This document shows positions 7,682-16,697 of a stretch of 43,403 nt of DNA, one piece after another. Positions within the stretch are counted from its first letter, which is position 1. Each line of letters starts with the position of its first letter. The notes beneath the pieces are model-generated. The model made no database searches. It was not told where the DNA came from and saw only the letters and a program-made list of their open reading frames with translations. The position numbers and the translations under genes were made by a program. The DNA is from an uncultured Phocaeicola sp. (GTDB taxonomy: Bacteria; Bacteroidota; Bacteroidia; Bacteroidales; Bacteroidaceae), in assembly GCA_944322395.1 (NCBI GenBank), contig CALUPA010000016.1:1-43403 (forward strand), written 5' to 3'.

Positions 7682-7723
7682 AATTTAATATTTTTTGTCT
7701 GCTACATTTTTTCTGGTACAATT

Positions 7724-8617
7724 CTAGCATTTTACTTTCAGTCCTTCCAGAACCTTACGCATTTCCTCATAGGTCGTGATTCTGGTTGGCACAAGTGGAA
7801 GTCTCAATCTGTTTTCTATCATTCCCATCATGCTGAGCATAGCTTTCACACCTGCAGGATTACCGTCGACAAACAGCAGTTTAAACAACTCTGTAAACTG
7901 ATGATGTATTGTCAGTGCGCTATTATAGTCGCCTGCCAATGCAAGTCTAGTCATACGGCTGAATTCGCGCGGAAATGCATTTCCTATTACAGAAATAACA
8001 CCTACAGCTCCCAGTGTAATCAAAGGGAATGTAATTCCGTCATCTCCTGAAATAACATCGAAGTTTGCAGGCTTCTTCTTGATAATCTCGTCCATCTGCG
8101 AAATATCACCTGATGCCTCTTTTATGGCTACTATATTGTCAAAGTCATGAGCCAGTCTGAGTGTAGTTGCAGCTGTCATGTTCACACCTGTACGTCCGGG
8201 AACATTGTACAGCACTATAGGAAGATCTGTAGACTGCGCTATAGCCTTGTAATGCTGGTATATTCCTTCCTGAGACGGTTTATTATAATAAGGTACGGCA
8301 ATGAGCAGTGCGTCCACACCGGTCATATCATCGTTCTTTATAGTGTCTATAACCGTTTGAGTACAGTTGCTTCCCACTCCAAGGAGGATTGGTACTCTTC
8401 CGTTAACTCTCTCTATTACAAGTGATTTTATCTTTCTTTTTTCTTCAGCTGTCAGTGTTGGAGTTTCTGCTGTGGTTCCCAGTACACATAGAAAGTCTAT
8501 ACCGTTTTGTACCTGATATTCCACAAGTCTCAGTAGTGAATCGTAGTCCACGCTTCCGTCTTCCTTGAATGGCGTGATCAGGGCCACTCCCATTCCTTTC
8601 AATCTTTTTTGTATCAT
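7724..8617 (-). CDS. dapA: 4-hydroxy-tetrahydrodipicolinate synthase
   Basis: This 297-residue TIM-barrel aldolase condenses pyruvate with aspartate semialdehyde in lysine and diaminopimelate synthesis. Visible motifs are GTTAETPTLT, YNVPGRTGVNM with the catalytic tyrosine, and VAIKEASGD with the Schiff-base lysine. The length is normal for DapA. It stands alone between its own promoter and terminator. Related N-acetylneuraminate lyases share the fold, but the GTTAE and NVPGRTG motifs favour DapA. Confidence 0.95.
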   Translation of the reverse strand: MIQKRLKGMGVALITPFKEDGSVDYDSLLRLVEYQVQNGIDFLCVLGTTAETPTLTAEEKRKIKSLVIERVNGRVPILLGVGSNCTQTVIDTIKNDDMTGVDALLIAVPYYNKPSQEGIYQHYKAIAQSTDLPIVLYNVPGRTGVNMTAATTLRLAHDFDNIVAIKEASGDISQMDEIIKKKPANFDVISGDDGITFPLITLGAVGVISVIGNAFPREFSRMTRLALAGDYNSALTIHHQFTELFKLLFVDGNPAGVKAMLSMMGMIENRLRLPLVPTRITTYEEMRKVLEGLKVKC

Positions 8618-8646
8618 AATTTAATTATATACGCGTTTATTAGTTA

Positions 8647-8654
8647 CAAAAGTA
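8647..8654 (-). promoter_or_regulatory. Candidate -7 element of dapA
   Basis: Minus-strand TACTTTTG lies 30 bp upstream of the dapA start codon, giving a leader of about 23 nt. No convincing -33 element was seen. Confidence 0.5.
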
Positions 8655-8718
8655 CTAATATTTTCTTTTAAACCTATTTTTCTATCACTTTTTTTGGATA
8701 AGTTGATGAATTTTTGAA

Positions 8719-10845
8719 TCAGAACAATTCCAATTGTATGTTTTTATTTGTTTTCTTCTTGTCATCAGTATCCGTTGTCGATGGAGATTCTATCTTATCA
8801 GCTATTTTTTCCTGGATTACAGTTTCCTTTTTGTCATCTTGGGATTCAATCATGCTCAGAAATTCGGCTTCACTCATTATTCTTATTCCTAGAGTCTGAG
8901 CCTTTTCAAGTTTGCTTGGTCCCATATTCTCTCCAGCCAGAATAAAACTTGTTTTCTTTGATATACTACCCACATTTTTGCCACCGTGTTTTTCTATGAT
9001 ATCCTTATATTCATCGCGTGAATGCACTGAAAAGACACCACTTATTACCACCGACTGGCCTTCCAATATGTTTGATACATTGGCCGACTGTTCTGCATCC
9101 ATCTCCATTTTCAGTCCCGCAGCCTTAAGTCTTTCCACCAGAGTCCTGTTTTTTTCACTGCTGAAAAAGTGGATTATACTTTCTGCTATTTTCTCGCCTA
9201 TCTCGTCTATGGCAACAAGCTGTTCTCTAGACGCAGATATAAGTGTGTCTATATTTTTTACCGATTTTGCCAGTTTCTTTGCTACTGTTTCGCCCACGAA
9301 TCTTATTCCCAAAGCGAAAATAACACGTTCAAACCCCACCAGTTTCGATGCTTCCAGGCCAGCCATTATATTCTGTGCCGATTTCTCACCAAACCTTTCA
9401 AGTCTGGCTATTTCCTCTTCCTTCAGCTCGTACAAGTCGGCAGCATTGCCTATCATTCCTTCCTGATAGAACAGGTCCACTGTTTCCGGTCCCAGCCCTT
9501 CTATATTCATTGCCTTTCTGCTAATGAAGTGTTCTATTTTACCCTTTATCTGAGGTGGGCATGAGTCTTCGTTTGTACAGTAGTATGCTGCTTCGTCCTC
9601 GAATCTTGTAAGCGGTTCACCGCATTCCGGACAGTGCGTAATGAATTCCACAGGCTTGCTGTCCGACATTCTTGATGCCGTGTCTACGCCTGTGATTTTA
9701 GGAATTATCTCACCACCCTTCTCCACATACACCATATCGCCTTCATGCAGGTCCAGACTTGCTATAATATCGGCATTATGCAATGATGCTCGTTTTACTA
9801 TAGTTCCCGACAGCTGTACAGGGTCAAGGTTTGCCACAGGTGTGATGGCTCCTGTTCGTCCCACCTGGTATGTAACTTTCTGAAGTCTCGTAAGCGCCTT
9901 TTCTGCCTGAAACTTGTATGCTATGGCCCATCGTGGAGACTTTGCTGTATATCCCAGATTCTTCTGCTGTCTCAGCGAGTTTACCTTCAGCACGATACCG
10001 TCTGTAGCCACAGGCAGATTCTTTCGTTCCGTATCCCAATATTTTATAAAGTCGAACACCTCCTGCAGTGTCTTTACCTTTCTTGTGGTATCCGAAATCT
10101 TGAATCCCCATTTCCTTGCTTCTTGCAGATTCTCATAATGTCCGTCGCATGGCAGATTGTCCCCAAGCAGATAATACAGATAAGCATCAAGCTTTCTCGA
10201 TGCCACCACCGACGAGTTCTGCAGCTTCAGTGTACCCGATGCGGCATTTCTAGGGTTTGCAAACAGCGGTTCCTCCTTCGCCTCACGTTCCTTGTTCAGC
10301 ATCTCGAACACATCCCACGGCATCAGTATTTCTCCTCTTATTTCGAAATTCTGCGGATAATTGTCACCTTTCAGTACAAGTGGAATTGTGCGTATGGTCT
10401 TCACATTGTCTGTCACGTCGTCGCCTTTCACTCCGTCACCTCTGGTCACAGCCCTTACCAGTTTCCCGTTTTCGTATGTCAGCGATATCGAAGTACCGTC
10501 GAATTTCATTTCGCAACAGATTTCAAAATCCTCGTTCAGCGATTTCCTTACTCTTTCGTAGAAGTCCGAAACCTCTTCTTCCGAATAAGTATTTCCAAGC
10601 GAAAGCATAGGGTATTTATGCTCCACTTGTACGAAATCTTTACTTATATCGCTGCCCACTCTCATCGTAGGCGAGTTCTCGTCATACACTTCCGGATGTT
10701 TAGCTTCCAGGTCCTGCAACTCGCGCATAAGGTGGTCAAACTCTATATCGCCTATCACCGGAGCATTAAGTACATAATAATTATAATTATGCGTGTGGAG
10801 TTCCTCACGCAGTTGGTATATTCTTTCTATTTCGGGATTTGTCAT
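8719..10845 (-). CDS. ligA: NAD-dependent DNA ligase with C-terminal QLELF peptide
   Basis: This 708-residue ligase seals nicks in replication and repair using NAD. In order it shows the NAD-binding Ia domain, the adenylation motif EMKFDG with Lys114, [12 protein letters not shown], the OB fold, the four-cysteine zinc finger (CPEC...CTNEDSC), helix-hairpin-helix repeats, and a BRCT domain ([12 protein letters not shown] onward). After the BRCT domain comes a charged, probably disordered tail of about 40 residues that ends exactly in QLELF, which matches the bacterial sliding-clamp binding consensus QL(S/D)LF. The reading frame extends to 10941, but the ATG at 10845 begins the conserved sequence [16 protein letters not shown] and is preferred. 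Confidence 0.96.
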   Translation of the reverse strand: MTNPEIERIYQLREELHTHNYNYYVLNAPVIGDIEFDHLMRELQDLEAKHPEVYDENSPTMRVGSDISKDFVQVEHKYPMLSLGNTYSEEEVSDFYERVRKSLNEDFEICCEMKFDGTSISLTYENGKLVRAVTRGDGVKGDDVTDNVKTIRTIPLVLKGDNYPQNFEIRGEILMPWDVFEMLNKEREAKEEPLFANPRNAASGTLKLQNSSVVASRKLDAYLYYLLGDNLPCDGHYENLQEARKWGFKISDTTRKVKTLQEVFDFIKYWDTERKNLPVATDGIVLKVNSLRQQKNLGYTAKSPRWAIAYKFQAEKALTRLQKVTYQVGRTGAITPVANLDPVQLSGTIVKRASLHNADIIASLDLHEGDMVYVEKGGEIIPKITGVDTASRMSDSKPVEFITHCPECGEPLTRFEDEAAYYCTNEDSCPPQIKGKIEHFISRKAMNIEGLGPETVDLFYQEGMIGNAADLYELKEEEIARLERFGEKSAQNIMAGLEASKLVGFERVIFALGIRFVGETVAKKLAKSVKNIDTLISASREQLVAIDEIGEKIAESIIHFFSSEKNRTLVERLKAAGLKMEMDAEQSANVSNILEGQSVVISGVFSVHSRDEYKDIIEKHGGKNVGSISKKTSFILAGENMGPSKLEKAQTLGIRIMSEAEFLSMIESQDDKKETVIQEKIADKIESPSTTDTDDKKKTNKNIQLELF

Positions 10846-10868
10846 ATGATTTATGAATGTTAGATATG

Positions 10869-10876
10869 CAAATTTA
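10869..10876 (-). promoter_or_regulatory. Candidate -7 element of ligA
   Basis: Minus-strand TAAATTTG lies 23 bp before the chosen ligA start, which argues against the longer reading frame starting at 10941. No -33 element is evident. Confidence 0.4.
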
Positions 10877-10920
10877 GCAAAAAAACTCATCATGCCGCCA
10901 TAAGAACCGGAGATAATGCT

Positions 10921-10928
10921 TATTTTTG
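10921..10928 (+). promoter_or_regulatory. Candidate -7 element of trmD
   Basis: TATTTTTG on the plus strand lies 40 bp before the trmD start codon. The ligA and trmD genes diverge from this short region. No -33 TTTG is at the expected distance. Confidence 0.45.
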
Positions 10929-10968
10929 CAACTGCTAACAACTAAAAACAAAAAACTCCCAGTTATAT

Positions 10969-11646
10969 ATGAGAATAGACATAATAACCGTTTTGCCTGA
11001 GATGATAGAAGGTTTCTTCAACTGCTCCATTATGAGCCGTGCACAGAAGAAAGGTATAGCAGAGATACATATACATAATCTTCGCGACTACACTCTTGAC
11101 AGGTACCGTCGTGTAGACGACTATCCTTTTGGAGGATGTGCCGGTATGGTGATGAAGATTGAACCTATAGACCGGTGTATCTCGGCATTGAAGGAACAGC
11201 GCCATTATGATGAAATAATCTTTACAAGTCCCGACGGTGAGAAGTTTGACCAGCCTATGGCAAACTCCCTCTCCCTGAAGGAAAATCTGATGATACTTTG
11301 CGGACACTTCAAGGGTATCGACTACCGTATCCGCGAACATTTCATAACCAAGGAAATAAGCATAGGCGACTATGTGCTCACCGGAGGTGAACTGGCTGCA
11401 GCTGTCATTACCGATGCCGTGGTACGTATCATTCCGGGAGTAATTTCCGACGAACAGTCAGCCTTGTCCGATTCCTTCCAAGACAATCTGCTCGCTCCTC
11501 CTGTATATACCCGTCCTGCCGAATATAATGGTTGGAAAGTGCCCGATATCCTGCTTTCAGGACATGAGGCAAAGATTCGTGAATGGGAGTTCCAGCAGTC
11601 GCTTGAAAGGACGAAACGTTTACGCCCGGATTTGTTACAGGATTAA
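10969..11646 (+). CDS. trmD: tRNA (guanine-N1)-methyltransferase
   Basis: This 225-residue enzyme makes m1G37 in tRNAs using S-adenosylmethionine, which prevents frameshifting. It has the SPOUT/TrmD signatures [10 protein letters not shown], the loop [14 protein letters not shown], the deep-knot segment [16 protein letters not shown], and [14 protein letters not shown]. Its size is typical. In many bacteria trmD sits in an rpsP-rimM-trmD-rplS operon; here it stands alone, divergent from ligA. The stop codon overlaps the first bases of a long terminator hairpin. Confidence 0.96.
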   Translation: MRIDIITVLPEMIEGFFNCSIMSRAQKKGIAEIHIHNLRDYTLDRYRRVDDYPFGGCAGMVMKIEPIDRCISALKEQRHYDEIIFTSPDGEKFDQPMANSLSLKENLMILCGHFKGIDYRIREHFITKEISIGDYVLTGGELAAAVITDAVVRIIPGVISDEQSALSDSFQDNLLAPPVYTRPAEYNGWKVPDILLSGHEAKIREWEFQQSLERTKRLRPDLLQD

Positions 11647-11699
11647 ACGGTAAAAAGCTTCGTAATTCTTTTTTTGAATTACGAAGCTTTTTACCGTTT
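11645..11699. terminator. Long bidirectional terminator between trmD and a lipoprotein gene
   Basis: A 24-bp perfect stem (11645-11668 with 11676-11699) closes on a 7-nt loop of only T. It starts in the trmD stop codon and lies between two convergent genes, so it probably serves both strands. Confidence 0.8.
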
Positions 11700-11718
11700 A
11701 TGCACTGTGAATATTCAT

Positions 11719-12453
11719 TTATATGTACGGATTTTCCGTACCATTCCATAAGTCGTATAAAATATCGGTAAGCTTATCGTATGAGTACATTTCTCTCTCG
11801 TACCGTATTTCTTTTTTCAAAACGAATTCTCCTTTTTCAGCTTTATATATACAACAGACTTTATATCCATAAAAATCTTGAAATGCTTCTTTTAATGGTA
11901 ATACCATATTCTTATCTTCCGGCTCTATCGATATTACTGTTATCTCTCCATCTTTTTTTACATAAAATTGTTTTACTACAGTTCCTCGGGTTGTTATCAC
12001 TTTACCAATAAGTATATCGTAGATTTTTCCGCTTTTGTCTGTCAGCAGAAGTTCTTCCGTGCTTAATTCACCGGATGAGATACGTGTGTTCAATAATATG
12101 TAAGGAGTGCCTGGTATTATTATTTTGGTTATAACCTTGGGCATTCCCTCATAATTGTCTGGATATACAAATTCTGTACACTGTACATTTGAATATACTT
12201 TTTTAGGAATTGTATCACCTGCGATAGCAATTCCCATCGTTGGCTGTTTTTGTTTCTTAGGGCGGAAGTACGGAAGTTTGTAAGAGGGAGCAGCTTGTAT
12301 AATAACTGCTACAGATTGACAGGAAACTATATCTTCGTAATCTATACTCACTTTTTTCTTTTCATACAATACATTGTTATTAGTATGTTCCTTAACACTG
12401 ACACATGACATAATTAATGTCATGCAGGTGACAAATAAAAGGATCTTTTTCAT
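11719..12453 (-). CDS. Uncharacterised lipoprotein
   Basis: This 244-residue protein begins MKKILLFVTCMTLIMSC, a lipoprotein signal with lipobox IMSC (Cys17). The mature part is predicted to be mainly beta-stranded and carries segments such as SVAVIIQAAPSYKLPYF and TPYILLNTRISSGELSTEELLLTDKSGKIYDILIGKVITT. I do not recognise the family. Membrane attachment is supported by the signal; the function is unknown. It follows the pyrKD terminator and is convergent with trmD, so it is probably a single-gene unit. Confidence 0.75.
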   Translation of the reverse strand: MKKILLFVTCMTLIMSCVSVKEHTNNNVLYEKKKVSIDYEDIVSCQSVAVIIQAAPSYKLPYFRPKKQKQPTMGIAIAGDTIPKKVYSNVQCTEFVYPDNYEGMPKVITKIIIPGTPYILLNTRISSGELSTEELLLTDKSGKIYDILIGKVITTRGTVVKQFYVKKDGEITVISIEPEDKNMVLPLKEAFQDFYGYKVCCIYKAEKGEFVLKKEIRYEREMYSYDKLTDILYDLWNGTENPYI

Positions 12454-12484
12454 TTTTAGATTTTAAGTATTTGAATAATATTCA

Positions 12485-12531
12485 TAGAAAAAATTATAGC
12501 CACAGAATTTTCATCATGTGGCTATAATTTT
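12485..12531 (-). terminator. Terminator of the pyrK-pyrD operon
   Basis: A 15-bp perfect stem (12490-12504 with 12517-12531) has a 12-nt loop and is followed by six Ts on the minus strand. It lies 10 bp past the pyrD stop. Confidence 0.88.
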
Positions 12532-12540
12532 ACGTTTTTC

Positions 12541-13452
12541 TTACACCTCCAGTGCCCCGATAATATCGCGCACCGAAGAATATCCGTGACGTTCCAGATA
12601 GTCGTTTATACCTTCTGCCACTTTCACTGTTACGGCAGGGTCGATGAAGTTTGCTGTACCGATCTGGATAGCAGTAGCACCAGCCAGCATGAATTCCACA
12701 GCATCTCTCCAGTTCATGATACCTCCAAGTCCTATAACAGGGATGTTCACAGCCTTAGCCACCTGCCATACCATTCGCAGTGCGATAGGTTTCACAGCTG
12801 CACCACTCATACCACCTGTGATGGTAGAAAGAACAGGTTTGCGTTTCTCGGCATTGATTGCCATACCCAGCAGAGTATTTATGAGCGAAACACTGTCTGC
12901 TCCGGCACCTTCTGCTGCACGTGCTATTTCAGTGATATCTGTCACATTAGGCGACAACTTCACGATAAGAGTTTTCTTGTAAACATCTCTTACTGCTTTC
13001 ACCACCTCTTCAGCACCTTTTGCCGTCACACCGAAAGCCATACCGCCTTGCTTCACGTTAGGGCATGAAATGTTCAGCTCTATTGCCGGAATGTTTTCCA
13101 GTTCGTTGATGATACGTGCAGTTTCGGCATAGTCCTCAATTTGCGAACCCGACACGTTCACTATCATATTAGTCTTGATATCCTTGATTTTCGGATAGAT
13201 GTTTTCCACGAAATAGTGAACACCTTTGTTCTGCAGTCCCACTGCATTCAGCATCCCCATAGGAGTTTCTGCCATACGCGGATAAGGGTTACCTTCACGA
13301 TGGTGCAGTGTAGTACCTTTTACTATAATACCTCCAATTTTCTCCAGGTCTACGAAATCCTCGAATTCCAGACCGTAGCCGAATGTGCCCGATGCAGTCA
13401 TCACCGGATTAGCCATATTCAGCTTTCCTATGTTAACGCTTAAATCTGCCAT
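12541..13452 (-). CDS. pyrD: Dihydroorotate dehydrogenase, class 1B catalytic subunit
   Basis: This 303-residue FMN-binding TIM-barrel enzyme oxidises dihydroorotate to orotate in pyrimidine synthesis. Diagnostic segments are [28 protein letters not shown] with the active-site cysteine of class 1 enzymes, [11 protein letters not shown], and the phosphate-binding GLGGI and [12 protein letters not shown]. The start overlaps the end of pyrK by 13 bp, as expected for the two subunits of the NAD-linked class 1B complex. Coupling to NAD through PyrK suits an anaerobe. Confidence 0.97.
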   Translation of the reverse strand: MADLSVNIGKLNMANPVMTASGTFGYGLEFEDFVDLEKIGGIIVKGTTLHHREGNPYPRMAETPMGMLNAVGLQNKGVHYFVENIYPKIKDIKTNMIVNVSGSQIEDYAETARIINELENIPAIELNISCPNVKQGGMAFGVTAKGAEEVVKAVRDVYKKTLIVKLSPNVTDITEIARAAEGAGADSVSLINTLLGMAINAEKRKPVLSTITGGMSGAAVKPIALRMVWQVAKAVNIPVIGLGGIMNWRDAVEFMLAGATAIQIGTANFIDPAVTVKVAEGINDYLERHGYSSVRDIIGALEV

Positions 13453-14216
13453 AATAACTTCTTATAATTAAATACAGGACCTTCCTTACATACACACACA
13501 TGTCCTTCTTGAGTGTTTTCCACACAGCACAGACATGCACCTACGCCACACGCCATAGTGTTCTCCAGCGACACCTCACACTCTATGTCGTTTTCCTTGG
13601 CATATTTTGCCACAGCCATCATCATTGGCTTAGGTCCGCAGGTATAAATCATATCGAATTTCGTAGTCTTCAGGACACTGTGCATAGTGACATATCCTTT
13701 TTCTCCAGCCGATCCGTCTTCAGTGGTTGTATACACTTCTCCCAACTTTTCAAACTGGTCCAACTGAAGCAGGTCATTTGCCGATCTTGCTCCAAGCAGA
13801 AATACAGGTTTACATCCCATCTTCTTCAGTGCTTCGCCCATGTACAGCATAGGGGCAGTACCTACACCGCCGCCCACCAGCAGAAGTTTTTTGTCTGTAT
13901 TTTCAGGCATTGAGAAACCGTTGCCCAAAGGAAGGACTACATTTACCGTATCACCTTTTTTCACAGTAGCCAGTTGTCTTGTTCCGTCGCCAACCAGCTG
14001 CACCAGGAACCATACTTCGTTGGTTGTGCGGTCTACGTAGTTAATAGATATCGGACGTCGCAGGAAAGTAGTGTTAGAACCATCAATTCTTATTTCCGCA
14101 AATTGTCCGGGAAGCATTTCAGGAAGTGGTTTGTCCTGTGTCAGCTTTATGAGAACATAGTTGTTGTGCAGACGTACATTCTCTGTTACAGTCAAATCTA
14201 AAATGTATTTTTTCAT
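13440..14216 (-). CDS. pyrK: Dihydroorotate dehydrogenase electron-transfer subunit
   Basis: This 258-residue subunit carries FAD and a [2Fe-2S] cluster and passes electrons from PyrD to NAD. The flavin-binding motif [10 protein letters not shown] comes first, then the nucleotide-binding [16 protein letters not shown], and finally the cluster ligands CGVGACLCC plus a later cysteine in HVCVCKEGP. It is the first gene of the pyrK-pyrD operon and has its own consensus promoter. Confidence 0.96.
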   Translation of the reverse strand: MKKYILDLTVTENVRLHNNYVLIKLTQDKPLPEMLPGQFAEIRIDGSNTTFLRRPISINYVDRTTNEVWFLVQLVGDGTRQLATVKKGDTVNVVLPLGNGFSMPENTDKKLLLVGGGVGTAPMLYMGEALKKMGCKPVFLLGARSANDLLQLDQFEKLGEVYTTTEDGSAGEKGYVTMHSVLKTTKFDMIYTCGPKPMMMAVAKYAKENDIECEVSLENTMACGVGACLCCVENTQEGHVCVCKEGPVFNYKKLLWQI

Positions 14217-14245
14217 AAAAAACCGGATAAAATCGTTTTGTTATG

Positions 14246-14276
14246 CAAAGATAGTGCAAACCGAATGAAGTACAAA
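14246..14276 (-). promoter_or_regulatory. Promoter of pyrK-pyrD
   Basis: On the minus strand TTTG (14273-14276), a 19-bp spacer and TATCTTTG (14246-14253) give a full-consensus Bacteroidetes promoter about 30 bp before the pyrK start codon. Confidence 0.78.
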
Positions 14277-14408
14277 GTGAAAACATGGTTTTCGACTTTT
14301 AATTCCGAAGTACAGCCTATCTTATCCCAAAATACTAACTTACCTTATATTATAGGAGTCCCATGATGCCTAAATCCGTATTTTATGCCTAAAGAATGGT
14401 TTTACACA

Positions 14409-14903
14409 TCACTTATTTTCCGGTTTGAACACCTCAAAGGTACCGTTATCGTAGAAAATTCTTATTTCAGTTATTTTCGGTGCAGGCTTTTCCACATATC
14501 TAATCTGCTCCTTTTCAGGACTTTGAGTATGAAAAACGGGCTCTTCTGATGGCTTCTCCCTGCGAAAATCAAAATAAAACTGCCCGCTGTCCGTATTTTG
14601 CAGATTCTCGGCGGTTTTATTTTCAGTCCTGTTTTCATAATCTCCTGTCATAAAGCCGCTGACTGAGTCCTTGTTGGCTGCAGCAGATACATTGTCATCA
14701 TACATGTTGCCCTCGCCATACATTATCCAGTTCAGGCTGATATCCGGAAAAGACTTGTGCAGGCGTTTCACCATGTCAAGGCTCGGATTGTTCCTGCCGC
14801 TGAAGATATGCGAAAGCGACGACGTAGAAATTCCTATCTTATCGGCAAACTCAGCATTGCTTAAACCTGCCGAACGCATGATTTGGATTATTCTGTCCTT
14901 CAT
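14409..14903 (-). CDS. XRE/Cro-CI-type helix-turn-helix regulator
   Basis: This 164-residue protein has an N-terminal HTH of the XRE family (residues about 5-60: AGLSNAEFADKIGISTSSLSHIFSGRNNPSLDMVKRL) followed by SLNWIMYGEGNMY, a phrase common after phage-repressor-like HTH domains in Bacteroidales. The rest is a low-complexity, probably flexible region ending in a short conserved-looking tail (KITEIRIFYDNGTFEVFKP). No peptidase or ligand domain is seen. Its promoter region and the 500 bp beyond it are filled with TACAnnTGTA palindromes, one of them ending one base before the start codon. Autoregulation through these sites is an inference. Confidence 0.85.
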   Translation of the reverse strand: MKDRIIQIMRSAGLSNAEFADKIGISTSSLSHIFSGRNNPSLDMVKRLHKSFPDISLNWIMYGEGNMYDDNVSAAANKDSVSGFMTGDYENRTENKTAENLQNTDSGQFYFDFRREKPSEEPVFHTQSPEKEQIRYVEKPAPKITEIRIFYDNGTFEVFKPENK

Positions 14904-14904
14904 T

Positions 14905-15420
14905 TACAAATGTATTAATTGTTTTAAACGACGTTACAAAAGTAATCATTAGATTTTACAAAACCAAATTTACAAACCTAAATGTAAAATATACAATTGT
15001 AATTACATCTGTAAACTACATGCTTTTTACATGGTTTACAAGTGTATTTTATTTAAATGTTTACTTTGTATAAAACACGTAAATATCTGATTATTCATAT
15101 ATTACATCTGTACATCTGTATAAAATGGTTATATAACAGGCTTTATCAGCATTTGTCCGCATAAACATTCTATCATATTCTAGATAAACCAAGATAATAT
15201 ATTGGTATACAGATAAATATATACCGAAAAGTGCTATGAAAATATATACATTTACAAGTATAAACATATACAAGTGTGTATGCTTACACATGTCACTCCT
15301 ACCCTATTACAATTGTATATCAATTTATAAATGTTGATTATAGGCAATATTTCAGTACAAATGTATCGTAATTACAAATGTAATTTACAAAAATAAACTC
15401 TAAATTGTTATACATTTGTA
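14905..15420. promoter_or_regulatory. Array of TACAnnTGTA palindromes (candidate operators); region 14904-15584
   Basis: Ten perfect copies occur at 14905, 14992, 15004, 15037, 15103, 15111 (overlapping the previous by 2 bp), 15308, 15356, 15373 and 15411 (10 bp each). Near-matches are at 15269 (TACAAGTGTG) and 15285 (TACACATGTC). Related palindromes are TTAC-N4-GTAA at 14934-14945 and TTTACA-N8-TGTAAA at 14969-14988. With 75% AT, less than 0.1 copy would be expected by chance in this length. The sites have no spacer regularity like a CRISPR array. The rest of the 680 bp gap is AT-rich and shows only the holA terminator at its right end. Confidence 0.75.
14937..14968 (-). promoter_or_regulatory. 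Promoter of the XRE regulator gene
   Basis: On the minus strand TTTG (14965-14968), a 20-bp spacer and TACTTTTG (14937-14944) form a consensus promoter. The palindrome TTAC-N4-GTAA covers the -7 box, TTTACA-N8-TGTAAA abuts the -33 box, and a TACAAATGTA site lies in the leader. Confidence 0.7.
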
Positions 15421-15527
15421 AACCGTTATACTGTTTTAATCCCAAATCGCTGAGAATTGAAAATTTTCGTCCAAATGTACAGTCGGGCGTAAATTTTAAA
15501 ATCTCGTGCCATTTGGCATTTGGGTAT

Positions 15528-15560
15528 AAAAAAAAGCCTTATCCTCATCGGATAAAGCTT
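15528..15560 (-). terminator. Terminator of holA
   Basis: On the minus strand an 11-bp stem with one G-U type mismatch (15550-15560 with 15534-15544) has a 5-nt loop and runs into eight Ts. It lies 25 bp past the holA stop. Confidence 0.85.
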
Positions 15561-15584
15561 TCCACCGTCATAATACGGATAATA

Positions 15585-16592
15585 TCAATGTAGAATGAAA
15601 TAGACGAGCTCTCGCAAGAGTTCTCCCTGCGATAGTGTTACGTTACCTATTCCTTTCGAACGTGCGTCACAGAGCCTTATTTGCGTTATTATGTTCATCA
15701 CCTTTACTCCCGAATACATTTTCATTCCTGCCAGATACTCTTTTGCCAGCCAGGGCGACTTCAGTCCCAGATATGCCGCCACTCCGTTTTCGTTTCTTTC
15801 CGGAGCATAATATGCCACCATCAGGTTCGAGAAGTAATTAAACAATATAGCCAGAGTCGGTTGTATCGGATTGTTCTTTGGGTTGTCGTTGAAGTATTTC
15901 ACTATCTTGTTTGCCTTCAGAGTATCCTTTGCTATCAGAGCGTTTTTCAGCTCGAAATTGTTATAGTCTTTGCTTATTCCTATGTTCTTTTCTATTTCGT
16001 CCGGGGTTATTCTGTTTTTCCCCTTAGGCATTGTTATTATCAGTTTTTCCAGTTCTCCCGCCATTCTGTTCAGGTCATTTCCCACAAAGTCTGCCATCAT
16101 TTCCGCAGCCTTGTCTTCTATTTCCATTTTTCTCCTTTTCAGGTACGACGAGATAAATCCCGGCAACATATTTTCCTTGAGTTTTTTCGATTCGAACACA
16201 ACTCCCTTTTTCTCTATCTCCGCCACTATCTTCTTTCTCTTGTCCAGGCTTCCGTGTTTATAGCAGAACACCAGTACTGTCGATTCGAGCGGCTTCTGCA
16301 GGTAGAAGCTCAGGTCGTCCCACGATTTCAGGTTCTGCGCCTCCTTCACCATCACCACCTGCCTTTCCGACATCATCGGATACCTCTTCGCATTGTTCAC
16401 AATGCTTGCCATATCCGTATCCATCCCGTACACCACTGTCAGGTTGAATTCCTTTTCATTTTCATCCAGGGCATTGTCGGCAATATAGTCTGCTATCCTG
16501 TCTATGTAGTAGTCTTCGTCTCCCATAAGCAGGTACAACGGTTCGAACTTCCCGTTTTTTATGTTCTTGGCTATATCTTCGTATGTCATCAT
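15585..16592 (-). CDS. holA: DNA polymerase III delta subunit
   Basis: This 335-residue protein fits the clamp-loader delta subunit, which opens the sliding clamp. The N-terminal segment MMTYEDIAKNIKNGKFEPLYLLMGDEDYYIDRIADYI is the typical delta start. Further family segments are AKRYPMMSERQVVMVKEAQNL (the clamp-contact region), SLDKRKKIVAEIEKKG, and FVGNDLNRMAGELEKLI before a helical C-terminal collar domain. Either of two adjacent ATG codons could be used. The gene diverges from a small HsdR_N-type gene. Confidence 0.93.
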   Translation of the reverse strand: MMTYEDIAKNIKNGKFEPLYLLMGDEDYYIDRIADYIADNALDENEKEFNLTVVYGMDTDMASIVNNAKRYPMMSERQVVMVKEAQNLKSWDDLSFYLQKPLESTVLVFCYKHGSLDKRKKIVAEIEKKGVVFESKKLKENMLPGFISSYLKRRKMEIEDKAAEMMADFVGNDLNRMAGELEKLIITMPKGKNRITPDEIEKNIGISKDYNNFELKNALIAKDTLKANKIVKYFNDNPKNNPIQPTLAILFNYFSNLMVAYYAPERNENGVAAYLGLKSPWLAKEYLAGMKMYSGVKVMNIITQIRLCDARSKGIGNVTLSQGELLRELVYFILH

Positions 16593-16635
16593 TATTTTTG
16601 TTATGTTATGATTTTACCTTTTCAAGTCGTTTTAC

Positions 16636-16643
16636 TACTTTTG
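16636..16643 (+). promoter_or_regulatory. Candidate -7 element of the HsdR_N-like gene
   Basis: TACTTTTG on the plus strand lies 54 bp before the start codon, in the short region from which holA diverges. No -33 element is clear. Confidence 0.4.
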
Positions 16644-16697
16644 CACTGATAAATTGATAAATTTCCGTTACAAAATATTATCGGAACCTCACTTTTA

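Noticed and set aside
10846-10941. N-terminal extension of LigA to 10941
   Set aside because: The extra 32 residues do not match ligases; a candidate -7 box sits within them and the conserved start is at 10845.
15091-15291. A 66-codon minus-strand frame inside the palindrome array
   Set aside because: It is composed of AT-rich codons, has no recognisable domain, and overlaps several palindromes; more likely chance.
14905-15420. CRISPR array or iteron origin
   Set aside because: The repeats are 10-bp palindromes with irregular spacing and no unique spacers of constant length; no cas or rep gene is nearby and no DnaA boxes were recognised.
16595-16611. Second dif-like sequence (TTATGTTATG at 16601)
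   Set aside because: Only the right arm partly matches, and no left arm ending in ATAA is found at the right distance.
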